DNA from: Nitrospirota bacterium
GTDB taxonomy: Bacteria; Nitrospirota; Thermodesulfovibrionia; Thermodesulfovibrionales; JdFR-88
NCBI GenBank assembly: GCA_021790695.1
Contig: JAJYGJ010000066.1
Span: forward strand, 1-7,495
DNA: 7,495 bases
Direction of reading: 5' to 3'
Below the pieces are notes generated by a model that searched no databases, was not told the origin of the DNA, and worked only from the letters and a program-made list of their open reading frames with translations. Shown in pieces: positions 1 to 6,514 of the stretch. The position numbers and the translations under genes are program-made. Within the stretch, counting starts at the first letter, position 1, and each line of letters begins with the position of its first letter.

Positions 1-1266
1 CTGCCTTATTTTTGCCGTGCACTCCGGGACATGGCCCGAGCTTAAGTCGCGGTAAGAGACGGCGGGCACCTCGATATGGATATCTATCCTGTCCAGGAGC
101 GGCCCGGAGACCTTTGACCTGTAGTGCATCACGGCGCCGGGCGCGCAGGTGCACCGGTGCCTGTCGTCCCCCAGGTACCCGCACGGGCAGGGATTCATCG
201 CGGACACCAGCATGAAGCGCGCGGGATAGGTCACGGAGGCCTGCGCCCGCGAAACGGTGACCTCGCCGTTTTCAATGGGCTGTCTCAGGACCTCGAGCAC
301 GCTGCGCTTGAATTCCGGCAGTTCATCCAGGAAGAGGACCCCGTGGTGGGCGAGGCTGACCTCGCCGGGATGCGGGAACTGGCCGCCGCCGACAAGGGCG
401 ACGTCCGATATCGTATGGTGGGGGGCGCGAAAGGGCCTGGACATGAGAAGCGCGTGGCCTTCCTTCAGGAGCCCGGCCACGCTGTGTATCCTGGTGGTCT
501 CCAGCGCCTCCTCGAACGTCATGGGCGGCAGAATACCGGGCAGCCGTTTGGACAGCATCGTCTTGCCCGCTCCGGGCGGCCCCACCATCAGGGCGTTGTG
601 GCCGCCGGAGGCGGCCACCTCCAGGGCCCTTTTGGCGTGTTCCTGCCCTTTCACGTCCATAAAGTCCTCGTCATGCCTGCCAAATGCGTCCGGCTGGGGG
701 CCCCCGCCGTCCGCATCGAAGGTCCTTAGCTGCCCCTCGCCCCTTAAAAACCCGATTACCTCCGGCAGGCTCTCCGCGCCAAGCACCGTTACGCCCCTGA
801 CCACCGCCGCCTCCGGGCCGTTGTCGGCCGGCAGTATCAGCGTTAACCCCGTCCGCCTTGCGAGCATCGCGACCGAGAGGGCCCCCTTTACGGGTTTGAT
901 CTTGCCGTCAAGCGACAGCTCGCCCGTAAGGAGATAACCGGCGAGGGGAGCGCCGTCCAGCAGGCCCTCGGCTGCCGTGAGGCCCACCGCTATGGGCAGA
1001 TCGAAGGCCGAGCCTTCCTTCTTTAAGTCCGCCGGAGCAAGGTTTATCGTTATGGGCCGGAGCGGGAAGTTGAACCCGGTGTTTTTAAGCGCCGCCCTCA
1101 CCCTGTCCCTGCTTTCCTTGACCGACGCGTCGGGCAGCCCGACAATATAGAAATGCGGCAATCCCCGGCTGGCTATATCCACCTCCACGTCCACCGGATG
1201 GGCCTCTATGCCGTAAAGGCTCGCGCTCTGGACACGCGAAAGCATGCAATAGATTATATTTTCCAT
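1..1266 (-). CDS. comM: ComM/YifB-family Mg-chelatase-like AAA+ ATPase (3' end cut by window edge)
   Basis: My translation of the minus strand is open for 422 codons to the window edge. The family is about 500-510 residues, so roughly the last 80-90 (C-terminal Mg-chelatase part) are missing. The N-terminal Lon-C-like (ChlI) domain spans about residues 28-150, with EGSAFDLP at 84-91. The AAA+ core has Walker A GPPGAGKT (229-236), Walker B VLFLDE (310-315), sensor-1 asparagine N358 in NPCPCGY, and SGPLLDRIDIH (387-397). Four cysteines, C360, C362, C372 and C374 (CPC-X9-CTC), may bind zinc. In naturally competent bacteria ComM is a hexameric helicase that promotes branch migration during integration of transforming DNA; it is also common in non-competent bacteria, where its role is less clear. 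The ATG at 1266 is the first after an in-frame stop. The ATG at 1245 (MLSRVQSAS) matches the usual family start better, and neither has a strong ribosome binding site. Confidence 0.95.
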   Translation of the reverse strand, partial: MENIIYCMLSRVQSASLYGIEAHPVDVEVDIASRGLPHFYIVGLPDASVKESRDRVRAALKNTGFNFPLRPITINLAPADLKKEGSAFDLPIAVGLTAAEGLLDGAPLAGYLLTGELSLDGKIKPVKGALSVAMLARRTGLTLILPADNGPEAAVVRGVTVLGAESLPEVIGFLRGEGQLRTFDADGGGPQPDAFGRHDEDFMDVKGQEHAKRALEVAASGGHNALMVGPPGAGKTMLSKRLPGILPPMTFEEALETTRIHSVAGLLKEGHALLMSRPFRAPHHTISDVALVGGGQFPHPGEVSLAHHGVLFLDELPEFKRSVLEVLRQPIENGEVTVSRAQASVTYPARFMLVSAMNPCPCGYLGDDRHRCTCAPGAVMHYRSKVSGPLLDRIDIHIEVPAVSYRDLSSGHVPECTAKIRQ

Positions 1267-1279
1267 TATCCTAATTCAA
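1253..1279 (-). promoter_or_regulatory. Candidate comM promoter
   Basis: Reading the minus strand, TTGAAT (1279-1274) is followed after 15 bases by a perfect TATAAT (1258-1253). The 15-base spacer is short for sigma-70. If used, transcription would begin near 1246, so that the upstream ATG at 1266 would not be transcribed and the ATG at 1245 would be almost leaderless. The AT-richness could equally reflect an unstructured translation start. This is a weak call. Confidence 0.25.
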
Positions 1280-1296
1280 GGGGCCACGGGCCCCTT
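1278..1296. repeat. Perfect GC-rich inverted repeat in the comM-trmN6 divergent spacer
   Basis: The arms AAGGGGCC (1278-1285) and GGCCCCTT (1289-1296) are exactly complementary around the 3-base loop ACG. The hairpin lies 11 bases upstream of the 1266 ATG of comM and 49 bases upstream of the methyltransferase start. Its outer arms and flanks (TCAAGGGGC and GCCCCTT then CCC) recur in the palindrome at 6694-6719. It could be a dispersed palindromic repeat, an operator or a leader hairpin; the sequence does not decide. Confidence 0.55.
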
Positions 1297-1345
1297 TCCC
1301 TGTTTTTGCGGCGCACTCCGCCTCCGGGGGAGAGGGTGAAATGAA

Positions 1346-2155
1346 ATGACGTTGACGCTCGATTCCATAAGGGACATAAGGCTCTATCAGAGGCGGCGGG
1401 GTTACAGGTTTTCGCTGGACGCGCTTTTGCTTTTCGATTTCGCGCGTCTTCAAAAGGCCGGCAACATCGCGGACCTGGGCGCCGGCTCCGGCGTTGTCGG
1501 GCTCCTGCTGGCGAAAAAATACCCCGCGGCGAAGGTGACGCTTGTCGAGCTTCAGGAGGGGCTTTACGGTCTCGCGCTTAAAAACATTGCCCTTAACGGG
1601 CTTGCGGACAGGGTGAGGGCGGTAAAGGCCGACTTGAGGGCGATAGGCGGCCACCTGACAGACTGGCAATCGGGGGGCCATGAGGGTCCGAGCCCGGATT
1701 TCGGGCAGTTGGGAAGGGGAAGCCTCGACATGATCGTCTCGAACCCGCCCTTCAGGAAGGTCATGGCCGGCCGCATAAGCCTGGACGAGGAAAGGGCGGC
1801 TGCCCGGCACGAGCTGACGCTTCCCCTTGCCGCGCTTGTGAAGGCGGCCGCGTACCTGGTGAAAAACAGGGGACGGTTTTTTATGATATACCACCCCGAG
1901 AGGCTGCCGGAGATGTTCGGGGCCCTTGCGGACGGCGGTTTTGAGCCCAAGCGCCTGAGGTTCGTCCATGGCAGGCCCGGTCCGCCCGCTGGCGGGCTCG
2001 CTGGCGGGCCCACCGGCGGCCCCGCCGGAGCCAAAATAGTCCTTGTGGAATCCGTCAAGGGGGGAAGTCCCGGGCTTTCGGTGGAGCGCCCTCTTTTTGT
2101 CTACGCGCCGGACGGCTCCTACAGCCCGGAAGTCCGCGGGATTTACGGGTTGTAG
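1346..2155 (+). CDS. trmN6: tRNA1(Val) (adenine-37-N6)-methyltransferase-type SAM-dependent methyltransferase (TrmN6/YfiC family)
   Basis: A 269-residue class I methyltransferase. The entry segment GYRFSLDALLLFDFA (about 19-33) is typical of the COG4123/TrmN6 group. SAM-binding motif I is DLGAGSG (43-49), the acidic residue after strand 2 is E68, and the N6-adenine catalytic motif is NPPF (133-136). Family members methylate N6 of A37 in tRNA1(Val); the exact substrate here is inferred. A hydrophilic, glycine-rich loop (about 100-126) precedes the catalytic strand. Residues 212-229 are a Gly/Pro/Ala repeat encoded by a 12-bp tandem repeat before the last strands, unusual for the family. Start: GAGG at 1332-1335 lies 10 bases before the ATG. 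It diverges from comM, and its stop codon forms part of the next unit's promoter. Confidence 0.87.
   Translation: MTLTLDSIRDIRLYQRRRGYRFSLDALLLFDFARLQKAGNIADLGAGSGVVGLLLAKKYPAAKVTLVELQEGLYGLALKNIALNGLADRVRAVKADLRAIGGHLTDWQSGGHEGPSPDFGQLGRGSLDMIVSNPPFRKVMAGRISLDEERAAARHELTLPLAALVKAAAYLVKNRGRFFMIYHPERLPEMFGALADGGFEPKRLRFVHGRPGPPAGGLAGGPTGGPAGAKIVLVESVKGGSPGLSVERPLFVYAPDGSYSPEVRGIYGL
1987..2032 (+). repeat. In-frame 12-bp tandem repeat (about 3.8 units) in the methyltransferase gene
   Basis: The units are CGCTGGCGGGCT (1987), CGCTGGCGGGCC (1999), CACCGGCGGCCC (2011) and a partial CGCCGGAGCC (2023-2032). The first two differ at one base. Twelve is a multiple of three, so unit gain or loss keeps frame; the encoded repeats are AGGL, AGGP, TGGP and AGA. 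Unit 1 also lies in the small palindrome GCCCGC-TG-GCGGGC (1984-1997), which could favour replication slippage. Confidence 0.75.
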
Positions 2156-2178
2156 TCGGTCATTTATGCGTCTATAAT
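2150..2178 (+). promoter_or_regulatory. Sigma-70-like promoter for the nuclease-xerD unit
   Basis: A perfect -10 hexamer TATAAT (2173-2178) lies 17 bases after TTGTAG (2150-2155), which matches the -35 consensus at three of six positions (TTG). Its spacing is ideal and it sits in a locally AT-rich patch. The -35 overlaps the TAG stop of the methyltransferase gene. The predicted start near 2185 would give a leader of about 145 bases containing the hairpins at 2229-2260 and 2275-2302. Confidence 0.6.
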
Positions 2179-2228
2179 AAGTGGATGGCTCATTGCGGAA
2201 ACCGGAAAAAGCCCGGCCGTTTCAACCT

Positions 2229-2260
2229 GCGATACCCCGCGGCTTGCTGCGGAGTATCGC
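2229..2260 (+). repeat. Strong stem-loop with CUUG tetraloop in the nuclease leader (REP-like)
   Basis: GCGATAC (2229-2235) pairs with GTATCGC (2254-2260). After one C-A mismatch, CCGC (2237-2240) pairs with GCGG (2249-2252), then a G-T wobble and a G-C pair close the loop CTTG (2243-2246). A G(CUUG)C loop is a known stable tetraloop. The AATTGATTGGTTTT downstream is a poor terminator tail, and the position, about 45 bases after the predicted promoter start, suggests a leader element or intergenic palindromic repeat rather than a terminator for the upstream gene. Confidence 0.6.
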
Positions 2261-2274
2261 AATTGATTGGTTTT

Positions 2275-2302
2275 GCCCCCTGCCCGGCTTCGCCGCGGGG
2301 GC
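2275..2302 (+). repeat. Second GC-rich stem-loop upstream of the nuclease gene
   Basis: GCCCCC (2275-2280) pairs with GGGGGC (2297-2302). An inner stem CGGC (2285-2288)/GCCG (2292-2295) closes on the loop TTC, leaving a small asymmetric internal loop. It ends 27 bases before the ATG at 2330, too far to cover the start itself, and it is not followed by a T-tract. With the preceding hairpin it makes the leader highly structured. Confidence 0.5.
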
Positions 2303-2329
2303 CTTCAATTTTATTCCTGACCGATTGAC

Positions 2330-3100
2330 ATGATAAGAAACACATTCAGCATCCTGGATGGCGTGGGCGTCCGTCTTGAACGAGGCCTCTGGAGGAAGGG
2401 GATACTCGAGTGGAAGGACTTTATCGGCGCCCCGGCGATAAAAACCTCGATCAGCGCTCCCAGAAAGGCCGCGCTGGACCGGGACCTGATGGATGCCGGG
2501 GAGCGGCTGACCCGCGGCGACTCCGGCTATTTCGCCCGGGCCCTTCCACGGAAGGAGCACTGGAGGCTCTACGAGGAATTCAGGGCCAGGGCCGTCTGCC
2601 TGGACATCGAGACAAACGGATGGCACCCGGCGGCGGGCGGCTATGTGACCGTGGCCGGGCTGTACGACGGGTTCGATTACAAGGCCTTCGTAAGGGGCGA
2701 AAACCTGAGCGCGCCGGCCCTCCGGAGGGAGCTTTCAAGGTACGGTTACCTGATTACCTTCTTCGGCTCCGCCTTCGATATGCCCTTCCTCAGGGAGACG
2801 CTGGGCGTCGATTTCGAGGGGGCGCACTTTGACCTCTGTTTCGGCGCCAGGCGGCTCGGGATGAAAGGGGGCCTGAAGAAGATAGAGCCTCTCATGGGCA
2901 TCAACAGGGACGAGAGCGTCCGCGGCATGGACGGCTATGAGGCGGTGAGGCTCTGGCACGAGGCGGCGCGGGGCAACGCGGGCGCCATGGACCTCCTTAT
3001 AACCTATAACCGGGAGGACACGGTAAACCTCATGGCCCTTGCCGGCATGATTTACCCCAGGCTGAAGGCGCAGACCGGCATTGAGGAGTATCTGAATTGA
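2330..3100 (+). CDS. YprB-like ribonuclease H/DnaQ-fold DEDDy 3'-5' exonuclease
   Basis: A 256-residue protein. The N-terminus (residues 1-30) reads like a helix-hairpin-helix-type segment (TFSILDGVGVRLERGLWRKG) common at the start of this family. From about residue 88 comes an RNase H-like exonuclease domain (RNase_H_2 type). Motif I is CLDIET with D92 and E94, motif II is FGSAFDMPF with D150, and motif III is YNRED with Y226 and D230. Together these make a DEDDy two-metal nuclease site. The usual Asn in motif II (NGxxFD) is a Phe-Gly here. The physiological substrate, DNA or RNA, is not known from sequence. The ATG at 2330 is first after an in-frame TGA (2318-2320) and the N-terminus fits the family, but no good Shine-Dalgarno precedes it. 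It overlaps xerD, so the two are very likely co-transcribed. Confidence 0.85.
   Translation: MIRNTFSILDGVGVRLERGLWRKGILEWKDFIGAPAIKTSISAPRKAALDRDLMDAGERLTRGDSGYFARALPRKEHWRLYEEFRARAVCLDIETNGWHPAAGGYVTVAGLYDGFDYKAFVRGENLSAPALRRELSRYGYLITFFGSAFDMPFLRETLGVDFEGAHFDLCFGARRLGMKGGLKKIEPLMGINRDESVRGMDGYEAVRLWHEAARGNAGAMDLLITYNREDTVNLMALAGMIYPRLKAQTGIEEYLN
3083..3088 (+). promoter_or_regulatory. Ribosome binding site that fixes the TTG start of xerD
   Basis: GAGGAG, inside the last codons of the nuclease gene, lies 8 bases before the TTG at 3097. It supports that non-ATG start and translational coupling of the two genes. Confidence 0.75.
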
Positions 3101-3978
3101 AAGCGGCCCTTTCGGATTTCCTTGCGTATCTTGCCGCGGAAAAAGGGCTTTCAAAAAACACCCTGGAGTCCTACGGCAGGGACCTGGCGGGTTTTTTTGG
3201 GTTCCTCGCGGAGAAAAAAAGCTGCCCGGCCTCGTTCGGCAGGGAGCATGTCCTGGATTATCTGGACCGCCTTCGGCAGAAGGGGTTTTCGACCGCCTCG
3301 CTCGCAAGGAACATCTCCTCCATCAGGGGGTTTTCGGGTTACCAGGTCCTTTCCTCGCGGAGGGCGGACGATCCGGCCCAGCACCTGGAAACACCCAGGC
3401 TCTGGCAGAGGCTGCCGAAGGCCCTGCCGCTTGCGGAGATAAAAAGGCTGCTTGAGGGCAAGGAGGGGGTCCCCGCGAGGTTCAAGGCAAGGGACATCGC
3501 GATGATCGAGCTTATGTACAGCTCCGGCCTGAGGGTAAGCGAACTTGTAAGCCTGAAGACCATCGATCTGAACCTGGAGGCGGGATTTGTACGGGTGACG
3601 GGGAAGGGCTCCAGGGAACGGGTCGTGCCCATCGGGGGAAGGGCGATAAGGAAGATAAAGCATTACATGGCCTGCTGCCGGGAGACCCGGCTGAGGGGCG
3701 GATATTCCGATTACGTCTTTCTTACATCGAGGGGAGGGCCGATGACGCGCCAGAGGTTCTGGCAGACACTTAAATTCTACGCGGGTCTGGCCGGGGTCAG
3801 CATAAACCCCCATGCGCTCAGGCATTCCTTCGCCACCCATATGCTGGAGGGCGGGGCGGACCTGAGATCGCTTCAGAAGATGCTCGGCCATTCGGACATC
3901 TCGACGACGCAGATTTACACGAAGGTCTCGCTGGAACGGGCAAGAAGGGTATACAGGGAGCGCCATCCGAGGGCCTGA
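3097..3978 (+). CDS. xerD: Site-specific tyrosine recombinase XerD
   Basis: A 293-residue tyrosine recombinase of normal XerC/D length. The N-terminal SAM-like core-binding domain spans about residues 1-90 and the catalytic domain about 108-290. The full active site is present: R146 (SSGLRVSEL), K170 (TGKGSRERVVP), H239 and R242 (PHALRHSFATHML), H265 (LGHSDISTTQIYT) and the nucleophile Y274. The segment MTRQRFWQTLKFY (215-227) and the HPRA C-terminus match XerD rather than XerC. XerD works with XerC at dif under FtsK control to resolve chromosome dimers and may be hijacked by integrative elements. No XerC gene is in the window. Start: TTG at 3097 sits across the nuclease stop codon (TTGA), with GAGGAG 8 bases upstream. 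No attachment or dif-like site was seen nearby, and nothing suggests the gene is mobile. Confidence 0.94.
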   Translation: MKAALSDFLAYLAAEKGLSKNTLESYGRDLAGFFGFLAEKKSCPASFGREHVLDYLDRLRQKGFSTASLARNISSIRGFSGYQVLSSRRADDPAQHLETPRLWQRLPKALPLAEIKRLLEGKEGVPARFKARDIAMIELMYSSGLRVSELVSLKTIDLNLEAGFVRVTGKGSRERVVPIGGRAIRKIKHYMACCRETRLRGGYSDYVFLTSRGGPMTRQRFWQTLKFYAGLAGVSINPHALRHSFATHMLEGGADLRSLQKMLGHSDISTTQIYTKVSLERARRVYRERHPRA

Positions 3979-3988
3979 CGGCCGGTCC

Positions 3989-4006
3989 GGGGCCGCTGGA
4001 CGCCCC
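3989..4006 (+). terminator. Weak candidate hairpin after xerD
   Basis: GGGGC (3989-3993) can pair with GCCCC (4002-4006) across an 8-base loop, and several alternative GC pairings exist here. No T-tract follows; the sequence after it is A-rich. It might slow or end transcription of the nuclease-xerD unit, or read-through may continue into the protease gene. Confidence 0.2.
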
Positions 4007-4049
4007 CTGGGGCCACGGCGGGTCAAAATAAAATCCCTGAAATTTCCGA

Positions 4050-4057
4050 AAGGAGGT
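4050..4057 (+). promoter_or_regulatory. Optimal Shine-Dalgarno of the Lon-related protease gene
   Basis: AAGGAGGT is a full match to the 16S rRNA 3' end and lies 10 bases before the ATG at 4068. It is the strongest ribosome binding site in the window and suggests high translation of the protease. Confidence 0.85.
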
Positions 4058-4067
4058 CTTTTTCATA

Positions 4068-6512
4068 ATGGCCGATAAACTTACACCCGAACGGCTTTAC
4101 AAATGCTGCGATCCCGGGGTGCTCGATTTCAACACCACGGACGACGTCAAACCGCTTGAGGGCACGATAGGCCAGGACAGGGCGATGCACGCGCTTGATT
4201 TCGGCCTCAATTTCACCGACACCGGCTTCAACATATATATCCTTGGCGAGGCCGGGACGGGGAAGCTGACGACGATAAAGATGCTCCTTGAGGGGAAGGC
4301 GGCCGCCGAGCCCGTGCCCTCGGACTGGTGTTACGTCTACGACTTCAAGGACCCCGACACGCCGTCCGCCATATCGCTTGAGCCCGGCAAGGCGGCGATG
4401 TTCCAGAAGGACATGGAGGAGTTCGTCAGGAGCCTGAAGGCGGAGATACCCAAGGTCTTCGAGTCCAAGGAATACGAGAAACAGCGCAGCAAGGTGATGG
4501 AGGATTTCCAGAAAAAACAAAAAGAGCTTTTCTCCGCCCTGGACGGCGAGGCCGAGCAGAAGGGTTTCACCATAAAAAGGTCGTTTGCGGGGCTGGCGAT
4601 GGTCCCGGTCAAAAAAAGCGGAGAGCCGCTTTCCGAGGAGGAGTTCGAGGCCCTCGATGAAAAGACGAAGAAAAAGATAGAGCAGATCGGCAAGGAGCTT
4701 CAGGAGAAACTGGACGACCTCGTGCGGACCATGAGGCAGGAAGAGAAGGCCGTGAAGGCCGCCCTGAACACCGTGGAGCGCGAGACCGCGCTCTCCGCCA
4801 TCGGCCATCTCATAGAGGACCTCCAGAACAAGTACGGCAAGTACGCGAAGATAAAAGATTACCTTGAGCATGTCCGCGAGGACATACTGGAGCACCTGGA
4901 GGACTTCAAGCCGCAGCAGGAGGAGCAGGCCGCGGCGGCCCTGCCGTTTGTGAGGCAGGCCAGGCCGGAGCCCTCCTTCGTGAGATACAACGTAAACGTG
5001 CTCGTGAACAATTCGGAGCTGACGGGCGCCCCGTGCGTCTTCGAGAGCAACCCGACTTACAACAACCTCTTCGGGCGGCTGGAGTACAAATTCCAGTTCG
5101 GAATGGCGACCACGGATTTTTCCCTCATCAAATCGGGGGCCCTGCACAAGGCAAACGGCGGATACCTGATCGTGGACGCCCTGGATATGCTCAGAAACAT
5201 GTTTTCCTACGAGGCCCTGAAGCGCGCCATCCGCAACAAGGAGGTCAAGATAGAGGACATGTGGGAACAGTACAGGGCCATCGCCACGGCGATGCTGAGG
5301 CCGGAGCCCATCCCGCTTGACGTGAAGGTCATCCTTGTGGGCAACCCCTATATCTACTATCTTCTCTACAACATGGACGACGAATACCGCGAGCTTTTCA
5401 AGGTGAAGGCCGATTTCGATTCCTTCATGGACAGGACGACCGAGCACATCAGGAAGTACACATCCTTCATCGCGCTCAAATGCCGGGAGTCAAACCTGCT
5501 GCCTTTCGACAACGGCGGGGTCGCCAAGATTGTCGAGTACGGCTCCCGGCTCGCCGGCCACCAGGACAAGATCACCAGCCGGTTCCGGGACGTGATGGAC
5601 CTGGTCCAGGAATCCCACTACTGGGCCAAAAGCGCGGCAAGCAAGGTCGTGACCGCCGAGCACGTGGAAAAGGCGCTTGATGAAAAGATTTACCGGCACA
5701 GCCGGATGAGCGACCGGATGAGGGACCTCATGCTGGAAGACACCCTCATAGTGCAGACGTCCGGGACCATGGTGGGACAGATAAACGGCCTTGCGGTCAT
5801 GGACATGGGGGACTACAGCTTCGGGAAGCCATCCAGGATCACCGCCCGCACGTACGCCGGCAAGGCCGGGGTCGTAAACATAGAGCGCGAGACCAAGATG
5901 AGCGGCAAGATCCATGAAAAGGCCGTCCTCATCATCACTAACTATCTCTGGAGCAAGTACGCCTTCAGGAAACCGATCAGCCTCTCCGCATCCCTTACCT
6001 TCGAGCAGCTTTATGAGATGATAGAGGGCGACAGCGCTTCCTGCGCCGAGCTGTATGCCATACTGAGCAGCATCGCCGGGGCGCCGATAAAACAGTGCTT
6101 TGCCGTTACCGGCTCGATGGACCAGAACGGCGAGGTGCAACCCATCGGCGGCGTGAACCAGAAAATCGAGGGTTTTTTCGAGATATGCCGCCTGCGGGGG
6201 CTTGACGGATCGCACGCCGTGATCATCCCGGAGAGGAACGTAAAAAACCTCATGCTGAGGAGGGATGTGGTCGATGCCGTCCGCGAGGGAAAATTCAGCA
6301 TATACCCCATAAGCACGGTCGAGGAGGGCGTAGATCTTCTCATGGGAATGCCGGCAGGCCAGGCCGATGAGAAGGGCAATTACCCCGAAGGGACCCTGAA
6401 CCACATGGTCGCCGCCAGGCTGGCGGAGATAGCCGAGGCCGTCAAGAGCAAGAAGGAAGAGGCCATGGCCGAGGCCGTGAGGGAAGTGAAGAAGAATGAA
6501 AATAACGGCTGA
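4068..6512 (+). CDS. Lon-related AAA+ ATP-dependent serine protease (AAA_32/Lon-C architecture)
   Basis: An 814-residue protein of the 'Lon-related putative ATP-dependent protease' (YcbZ-like) family. It lacks the N-terminal LAN domain of classical Lon. The start has CDP (14-16) and GTIGQDRA (32-39). Walker A is GEAGTGK (60-66), followed by Leu67 rather than the usual Ser/Thr. A charged, probably coiled-coil insertion spans about 112-285 and is rich in Lys and Glu. The Walker B region is GGYLIVDALD (364-373), with sensor-1 N426 in VGNP. The Lon proteolytic domain (about 560-760) has catalytic Ser656 in EGDSAS and Lys699 in PIGGVNQKIEG. The conserved tail GNYPEGTLNH (770-779) is present. It probably degrades damaged or regulatory proteins in the cytoplasm; substrates are unknown. 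The acyltransferase begins 2 bases after its stop, so the two are probably an operon. No clear promoter in the 89-bp gap. Confidence 0.93.
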   Translation: MADKLTPERLYKCCDPGVLDFNTTDDVKPLEGTIGQDRAMHALDFGLNFTDTGFNIYILGEAGTGKLTTIKMLLEGKAAAEPVPSDWCYVYDFKDPDTPSAISLEPGKAAMFQKDMEEFVRSLKAEIPKVFESKEYEKQRSKVMEDFQKKQKELFSALDGEAEQKGFTIKRSFAGLAMVPVKKSGEPLSEEEFEALDEKTKKKIEQIGKELQEKLDDLVRTMRQEEKAVKAALNTVERETALSAIGHLIEDLQNKYGKYAKIKDYLEHVREDILEHLEDFKPQQEEQAAAALPFVRQARPEPSFVRYNVNVLVNNSELTGAPCVFESNPTYNNLFGRLEYKFQFGMATTDFSLIKSGALHKANGGYLIVDALDMLRNMFSYEALKRAIRNKEVKIEDMWEQYRAIATAMLRPEPIPLDVKVILVGNPYIYYLLYNMDDEYRELFKVKADFDSFMDRTTEHIRKYTSFIALKCRESNLLPFDNGGVAKIVEYGSRLAGHQDKITSRFRDVMDLVQESHYWAKSAASKVVTAEHVEKALDEKIYRHSRMSDRMRDLMLEDTLIVQTSGTMVGQINGLAVMDMGDYSFGKPSRITARTYAGKAGVVNIERETKMSGKIHEKAVLIITNYLWSKYAFRKPISLSASLTFEQLYEMIEGDSASCAELYAILSSIAGAPIKQCFAVTGSMDQNGEVQPIGGVNQKIEGFFEICRLRGLDGSHAVIIPERNVKNLMLRRDVVDAVREGKFSIYPISTVEEGVDLLMGMPAGQADEKGNYPEGTLNHMVAARLAEIAEAVKSKKEEAMAEAVREVKKNENNG

Positions 6513-6514
6513 AG

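Noticed and set aside
124..937. Plus-strand open frames of about 200 codons at the left end
   Set aside because: They are antisense to the ComM reading frame, which has Walker A, Walker B and the four-cysteine motif.
1341..1349. ATG-AAA-TGA just before the methyltransferase start, a possible regulatory mini-ORF
   Set aside because: A two-codon frame overlapping the true ATG is expected by chance in this AT-rich start region.
1271..1969. Minus-strand open frame opposite the methyltransferase gene
   Set aside because: The opposite strand carries the SAM-binding and NPPF motifs with a good ribosome binding site; the antisense product has no features.
2325..2353. TTGACA at 2325-2330, a perfect -35 hexamer overlapping the nuclease ATG
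   Set aside because: No -10-like hexamer lies 16-18 bases downstream and it would start transcription inside the gene.
3097..3978. XerD considered as the integrase of a mobile element
   Set aside because: Sequence and C-terminus fit housekeeping XerD, it is coupled to a cellular gene, and no flanking repeats, tRNA gene or cargo were seen.
3151..4026. A 291-codon minus-strand open frame opposite xerD
   Set aside because: The sense strand encodes XerD with every catalytic residue; the antisense product is Arg/Pro-rich with no family signature.
4023..5447. A 474-codon open frame on the minus strand opposite the Lon-related protease gene
   Set aside because: It lies wholly opposite a gene with clear protease motifs, has low-complexity Leu/Val/Arg-rich composition and no recognisable domain; it is a side effect of GC-rich codon use.
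5490..6404. A 304-codon minus-strand open frame within the protease gene
   Set aside because: Antisense shadow of the conserved Lon-C domain; no motif or ribosome binding site supports it.
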